A DNA stretch of 64,000 bases, taken from NCBI RefSeq assembly GCF_900142915.1, contig NZ_FRCM01000006.1:137503-201502 (forward strand), written 5' to 3'. Under the pieces are notes generated by a model that saw only the letters and a program-made list of their open reading frames with translations, was not told the DNA's origin and searched no databases. Made by a program: the position numbers and the translations under genes. This stretch comes from Mucilaginibacter sp. OK098. GTDB lineage: Bacteria > Bacteroidota > Bacteroidia > Sphingobacteriales > Sphingobacteriaceae. Shown here piece by piece: positions 60,361 to 64,000 of this stretch. Positions within the stretch are counted from its first letter, which is position 1; each line of letters opens with the position of its first letter.

Positions 60361-62085
60361 TTACAAGCTTCCCCGCATCCCTGTCAGGTAATCTTTATTT
60401 ATACTTACCGGTAATCTGCCGGTTGGGTTTAACTGCCTTGTTATCACTTTTACTGCCGACCGCTGCAAATCATCTGTCATTTGATAGCAGGCAATTAATG
60501 CACCGCATTTTTCAATACCGGGCAAATCGGCAATAGTATAAGCATTTGCAAAAACACTTATTACTGTGTTATTGTGCGCGGCAATATCGCTTATAAATTG
60601 TTTAACGCTACTGCTGTAATCCAGTTTGCTTGCAGGGCGTAAACGGGTATCATTTATACTCACATAAACCTGGTCATAACCTTTAAGGGCTGCCAGCAGT
60701 GTTTTTAATTCGGCCTGAGGCGCGTTTTTACCAACAGTGAACAAGGTATTATAAGTATACCATTTTGCCAGGTCCCGTTGAAAAACGGTTGTTTGCGTTA
60801 CGCCCACGCTTACTATAGCTGTTTTTAATAAAGGGATCATTTGTAATGCAGTGGCATTGCCTTTTACAAGCGTTACTGCCGCATCACTTAATTGCTGAAC
60901 AAGGTTATTTGCAGCAGGCCTGTTTAAATCTTCTGTTAAATGAGTAAGGTTGGTTTCCTGGTAATTGTTTAAACCCGCCCAATACTTGGCTGCAAGCACC
61001 TTTTTAACGCGGGCATTAAATTCTTCTATCGGGATCTTCCCTTTGCGGATAGCCTTACGGATCTTTTTTATAGCTCTTTTGGAGTCTGCTGATAATTCAA
61101 TAATATCATTACCCGCCAAAAAAGCTTTAACATCAGCTTTACCATCCGGAAAATATTTCAATACGGCCTTCATCTCCATTGCATCTGATACTACCAGGCC
61201 TTTAAACCGCAATGAATCTTTTAAAATCCCGGTTACAATTGGTCTTGATAAAGTAGACGGTAAATTTTTTGTGGTATCTAAAGCAGGGATATCCATATGG
61301 GCCACCATTACTCCACTTATGCCGGCATTTATTGCCTCGCGGAAGGGATATTCTTCCAGCGAGTCTAACCGTTGGCGTGTAAAGGGCAATAGGGGCAAAT
61401 CAAGGTGCGAATCAACATTGGTATCGCCGTGGCCCGGAAAGTGCTTGGCTGTTGTTAAAAGGCCTTCATCTTGCATCCCTTTAAAATAAGCTATGCCCTT
61501 GGCAGCCACATTATACTTATTATCACCAAATGAGCGGTAATTAATTACGGGATTATTAGGGTTATTGTTAACATCCATATCTGGGCCAAAGTTCATTTGC
61601 ATCCCCAGGCGCTTAAAATCATATGCTACCTGCTGTCCCATTTTATAAATAAGGGAATTATCCTGTATGGCGCCAAGCGTCATCTGGTACGGATAGGATA
61701 TGGTTGAATCAAGCCGCATACCAATACCCCATTCGCCATCCATTGCAATAAGCAAAGGTACCTGGGCCAGTTTCTGATAGCGGTTTATCAGGTTAGCCTG
61801 CCTTACCGGACCACCCTGAAAAAATACAAGCCCGCCTACCTGTTCGTCTGCTATCACCTTTGCAACAGAATCTTCATAAGCCTGCCCCAGGTTGGTATGT
61901 GCGCGAACAAAAAACAATTGTGCTATCTTTTTCTTGCGGCTCAATTTCTTAAAAACGGAGTCAACCCAGTGGTTCTGATGATCTAATGACTGGATATAGC
62001 TTTCCTTTTGCGCAAAAACATTTAACGCAATAAGGTTGATGATAATAATTAAAGAATATTTCAATCGTTGTTTAACAAATCGCAT
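60361..62085 (-). CDS. Glycoside hydrolase family 3, beta-N-acetylhexosaminidase type
   Basis: 574 residues from ATG at 62085; the TTG two codons upstream is the end of the -7 box. A signal peptide (to about VFAQ) places it outside the cytoplasm. The GH3 barrel has LLIAMDGEWGIGMRLD (about 104-119), KHFPGHGDTNVDSHLDLP with the catalytic His of the N-acetyl-glucosaminidase subgroup, and the nucleophile Asp in GLVVSDAMEMKAV (near residue 300). The C-terminal domain is smaller. The KH(F/S)PGHG-x4-D-x-H pattern fits NagZ-like enzymes that remove N-acetylglucosamine, for example from peptidoglycan fragments. Confidence 0.92.
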   Translation of the reverse strand: MRFVKQRLKYSLIIIINLIALNVFAQKESYIQSLDHQNHWVDSVFKKLSRKKKIAQLFFVRAHTNLGQAYEDSVAKVIADEQVGGLVFFQGGPVRQANLINRYQKLAQVPLLIAMDGEWGIGMRLDSTISYPYQMTLGAIQDNSLIYKMGQQVAYDFKRLGMQMNFGPDMDVNNNPNNPVINYRSFGDNKYNVAAKGIAYFKGMQDEGLLTTAKHFPGHGDTNVDSHLDLPLLPFTRQRLDSLEEYPFREAINAGISGVMVAHMDIPALDTTKNLPSTLSRPIVTGILKDSLRFKGLVVSDAMEMKAVLKYFPDGKADVKAFLAGNDIIELSADSKRAIKKIRKAIRKGKIPIEEFNARVKKVLAAKYWAGLNNYQETNLTHLTEDLNRPAANNLVQQLSDAAVTLVKGNATALQMIPLLKTAIVSVGVTQTTVFQRDLAKWYTYNTLFTVGKNAPQAELKTLLAALKGYDQVYVSINDTRLRPASKLDYSSSVKQFISDIAAHNNTVISVFANAYTIADLPGIEKCGALIACYQMTDDLQRSAVKVITRQLNPTGRLPVSINKDYLTGMRGSL

Positions 62086-62088
62086 AGC

Positions 62089-62096
62089 CAAAAGTA
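62089..62096 (-). promoter_or_regulatory. -7 box 3 nt before the GH3 start
   Basis: Minus strand TACTTTTG, an exact TAnnTTTG match, followed by GCT and the ATG. The spacing TTTG-GCT-ATG is identical to that of the Rpn-family gene at 56576-56589. No clear -33 element is visible. Confidence 0.45.
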
Positions 62097-62229
62097 GTTA
62101 AATATGATTTCGGGGCATTATTTTAACCAGCTAAATTGTTCCGGAATAAAAAATATGACATAAAAAACAATTCCAAATAAACCTTTGTATTGTTTTTTAC
62201 TCTATTCTATTATTAAAACGAAAAACACA

Positions 62230-62895
62230 ATGAAAAAAATTATCTTCTTTGCTATATGCCTGCTGGCTGCAGGTTCAGTAAGTGCACAAGGCTATTACTA
62301 TGGTCATCGCCGCCCGGTAAAGCGTTCGGCTCCGCGCAATCAGTCAAATGATTTTTATCGTGTAAGAGTTGGTGTGGCCGGTGGTTTCAATTTTGCCGAT
62401 GCAGTTGATTCTTATAATTCAAATTATTCTACAGGCTCTATAACTGCTTTTCATGTGGGTTTAACACTAGATGTGCCTATTGCCTATCCTGTATCATTTG
62501 CACCAGAAGTATTATACTCGCAAAAAGGTTATTCAGCCCAAACCACTGATGGTAATTTAACCCAGCGCAGTAATTTTATTGATGTGCCGCTATTGGCTAA
62601 ATTCAGGTTATCACCAAATTTTAATTTTGTAGTTGGTCCGCAAATTTCATTTCCAATATCAACAACAAACACTTATGATGATGGGTTTAACATAACCGCA
62701 AAAGATCATTACAGCACCACTAATGACAGAACCGTATTAGATGGTGTTATAGGAGTTGGCTTTGATATAAACCCGAATGTTGAGCTGCGCGCCAGATACA
62801 CCATTGATTTTCAACAAACTGATGATAATGCCTATTATATTCCGGGTTACCGTAACGAGGTTTTCCAATTGGGTATAGGCTTTAAGTTTCAGTAA
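62230..62895 (+). CDS. Outer-membrane beta-barrel protein (PorT-like)
   Basis: 221 residues from ATG at 62230, which opens a signal peptide (MKKIIFFAICLLAAGSVSAQ). A TTG 15 codons upstream is rejected. The mature part starts YYYGHRRPVKRSAPRNQS and then shows the eight-strand barrel pattern: RVRVGVAGGFNFADAVDS, FAPEVLYSQKGYSA, FIDVPLLAKFRLSPNFNFVV, and a last strand VFQLGIGFKFQ ending in an aromatic residue. It is a small outer-membrane protein of the PorT/OmpA-like class. It ends before a strong terminator. Confidence 0.88.
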   Translation: MKKIIFFAICLLAAGSVSAQGYYYGHRRPVKRSAPRNQSNDFYRVRVGVAGGFNFADAVDSYNSNYSTGSITAFHVGLTLDVPIAYPVSFAPEVLYSQKGYSAQTTDGNLTQRSNFIDVPLLAKFRLSPNFNFVVGPQISFPISTTNTYDDGFNITAKDHYSTTNDRTVLDGVIGVGFDINPNVELRARYTIDFQQTDDNAYYIPGYRNEVFQLGIGFKFQ

Positions 62896-62922
62896 CAGGT
62901 AAGCACAATCTTACATATTATC

Positions 62923-62954
62923 AAAGGCCGGGCAATTAATTGCCCGGCCTTTTT
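62923..62954 (+). terminator. Intrinsic terminator of the outer-membrane protein gene
   Basis: A perfect 30-nt palindrome with 15-bp arms, AAAGGCCGGGCAATT and AATTGCCCGGCCTTT (62923-62952), running into five T. The A-run on its left would also let it stop transcription from the other strand. Confidence 0.9.
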
Positions 62955-62981
62955 ATTACACATTTTTACTTTTGTAACATT

Positions 62982-63010
62982 TTTGTTTCAATGTTTTATC
63001 TGTAGCTTTG
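62982..63010 (+). promoter_or_regulatory. Promoter of the glycosyltransferase-like gene
   Basis: -33 TTTG (62982-62985), 17-nt spacer, -7 box TAGCTTTG (63003-63010), exact TAnnTTTG match. It lies 18 nt before the ATG at 63028 and so decides that start over the upstream TTG at 62983. Confidence 0.6.
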
Positions 63011-63027
63011 AACCCGTAATTAATTTT

Positions 63028-63879
63028 ATGCCTGAAAATATATTCGTTTTTGAAACAAGAGAAGTTAACTACCTAAAACCCTATCTTGATAAAGCAAAAT
63101 CCTTAGGGTTTAATGTTACTGTAACCGATAATTCATACCTTGAAAACAACAAGCTTTTTAAGGAATTTATTGATGTATACAAACATTATAGCGTTAATCC
63201 GCCTGAATTTGAGATTGCCTGCTTTGCACGCTATTTCGCAATTGCATCCATTTTAAAAAACGATGATCCCTTTTTGCTTACCGATACCGATGTATACGTC
63301 ACCAAAGCATTCCGGGATCTGCAGGGGCATAATTTTAAAGGGACATTTGTTGGCAGTGAAGGGTTTTATGAAAAAGGTTCAGAAGGGCAAATTTCTCCGC
63401 ATTGCACCATATGGAACAGGGATCTGCTTATTGATTTTATTGATTTTATCCTTAATACCTACAAAAAGAATCACGAAAATGATTTCCTTGAAAATTATTA
63501 TCAGTCGCAAAAAGAAAAACACGCCTATACTTCTGTATCCGATATGAACCTGATCTACTTGTGGATCCAGGCGAATAATGTTCCATATGTCAATTCAAAT
63601 TCTACAAAATTTGAGTTCGGGATCGATCATAATCTTTCTTCACTTTTATGTGCTGATGATGAATTTGAGGCTTTTGCAGGAAGGAAATTTTTAAAGGTAA
63701 GAAATGACAAAATCACCTGTTTCTTAAAGTCGGGCAAGGAGCAAAATATGGCGTTATTACATTTCCAGGGAGCATATAAACCAATATTACAAAGATTTTA
63801 CTTAAAGCGCTATGCAAAGTTTATACACTTTACCTTACGGAATAATTATATCCATAACCGAAAAAAAATCAGCAATTAA
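63028..63879 (+). CDS. Glycosyltransferase-like protein with DxD motif
   Basis: 283 residues from ATG at 63028 (MPENIFVFETREVNYLKPYL). A GT-A-type motif is at PFLLTDTDVYVTKAFRDL (about 83-100), and FVGSEGFYEKG, HCTIWNRDLLIDF and LLHFQGAYKPIL follow. The general layout is like GT8/GT32-type sugar transferases, but I cannot name the family. No signal peptide, so probably cytoplasmic or membrane-associated. It stands after a terminator and with its own promoter, facing a gene that enters from the window's right edge. Confidence 0.7.
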   Translation: MPENIFVFETREVNYLKPYLDKAKSLGFNVTVTDNSYLENNKLFKEFIDVYKHYSVNPPEFEIACFARYFAIASILKNDDPFLLTDTDVYVTKAFRDLQGHNFKGTFVGSEGFYEKGSEGQISPHCTIWNRDLLIDFIDFILNTYKKNHENDFLENYYQSQKEKHAYTSVSDMNLIYLWIQANNVPYVNSNSTKFEFGIDHNLSSLLCADDEFEAFAGRKFLKVRNDKITCFLKSGKEQNMALLHFQGAYKPILQRFYLKRYAKFIHFTLRNNYIHNRKKISN

Positions 63880-63906
63880 TACATAAAGCACTATCATCAA
63901 CCATGG

Positions 63907-64000
63907 TCATAAAGCTGCATTTCTAAATGCCGATTTAAACCACCTTTTTACTTTTTTAGGTATTGAATTTTGTTTGCGCCTTATTTCTTCAATATTAAAA
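63907..64000 (-). CDS. C-terminal end of a gene running out of the window
   Basis: An open minus-strand frame of 30 codons to the window end. Its protein end reads NIEEIRRKQNSIPKKVKRWF then KSAFRNAAL and a TGA stop at 63907-63909. The basic amphipathic C-terminus resembles that of peripheral glycosyltransferases, and it converges with the glycosyltransferase-like gene with 27 nt between the stops. Too short for a family call. Confidence 0.45.
   Translation of the reverse strand, partial: FNIEEIRRKQNSIPKKVKRWFKSAFRNAAL

Noticed and set aside
62185..62230. TTG start codon for the small outer-membrane protein
   Set aside because: The TTG is part of a promoter-like CCTTTG and the 15 extra residues precede a perfect signal peptide that starts at ATG 62230.

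Overview
The window looks like chromosomal DNA of a Sphingobacteriaceae bacterium (Bacteroidota), close to Mucilaginibacter or Pedobacter. The reasons are the ExbB-ExbD-ExbD-TonB-PstS gene order, a type IX secretion cargo paired with a PorP/SprF protein, the PpiD/LptC/outer-membrane-protein/CoaX gene order, Bacteroidota-specific families (DUF2480, DUF3108, DUF3109, DUF4834, DUF6427) and many TAnnTTTG -7 promoter boxes without clear Shine-Dalgarno sites. I see no rRNA, tRNA, prophage, CRISPR array or complete insertion sequence.

Layout: 0.1-4.2 kb holds a TonB energy-transduction operon ending in a PstS-like lipoprotein. 4.6-9.7 kb holds pckA, a SUI1/YciH factor with a decayed second copy beyond pckA, a lipid kinase, and metK behind a likely SAM riboswitch. 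9.8-15.8 kb is mixed: a CGNR regulator behind a 43-bp tandem repeat, a DUF4261 protein, corA, and a VOC protein next to a short AraC regulator. 16-20.7 kb has typA, a Wzx-like flippase, a duplicated-domain lipoprotein and an FkbM methyltransferase. 21.1-25.8 kb is a 1230-residue T9SS-exported repeat protein with its PorP/SprF partner. 26.5-37.2 kb carries surface-glycan genes (two methyltransferases, three glycosyltransferases, one acetyltransferase) around an aminopeptidase P and a Tricorn-like protease. 37.3-49.3 kb has a MutS-like ATPase, a YfhO membrane protein, uvrB, upp with a YjjG-like nucleotidase, conserved DUF genes and a YoeB toxin-antitoxin pair. 49.4-63.9 kb is envelope and housekeeping: ppiD, lptC, an outer-membrane protein, coaX, purQ, an Rpn-family nuclease, a glycosyltransferase, lpxH, DinB, a GH3 enzyme, a beta-barrel protein and a sugar transferase.

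The most unusual content is between the genes. At least nine intergenic regions are built the same way: a short word repeated imperfectly next to one gene, its reverse complement next to the other gene, and a core between them. The words differ from region to region (GTGCGGATGTGC, CCGAAATCGAAC, AAGATACAAGAATC, GATTAGAGATTAG and others) but the layout is the same. In one case the word supplies the start of a protein: codons 3-13 of the YjjG-like gene are one arm of a 34-bp inverted repeat with a single mismatch. Several more classical REP/BIME-like palindromes are interspersed. A second pattern is a set of genes whose -7 box ends only 3-9 nt before the ATG, predicting leaderless or nearly leaderless mRNAs.
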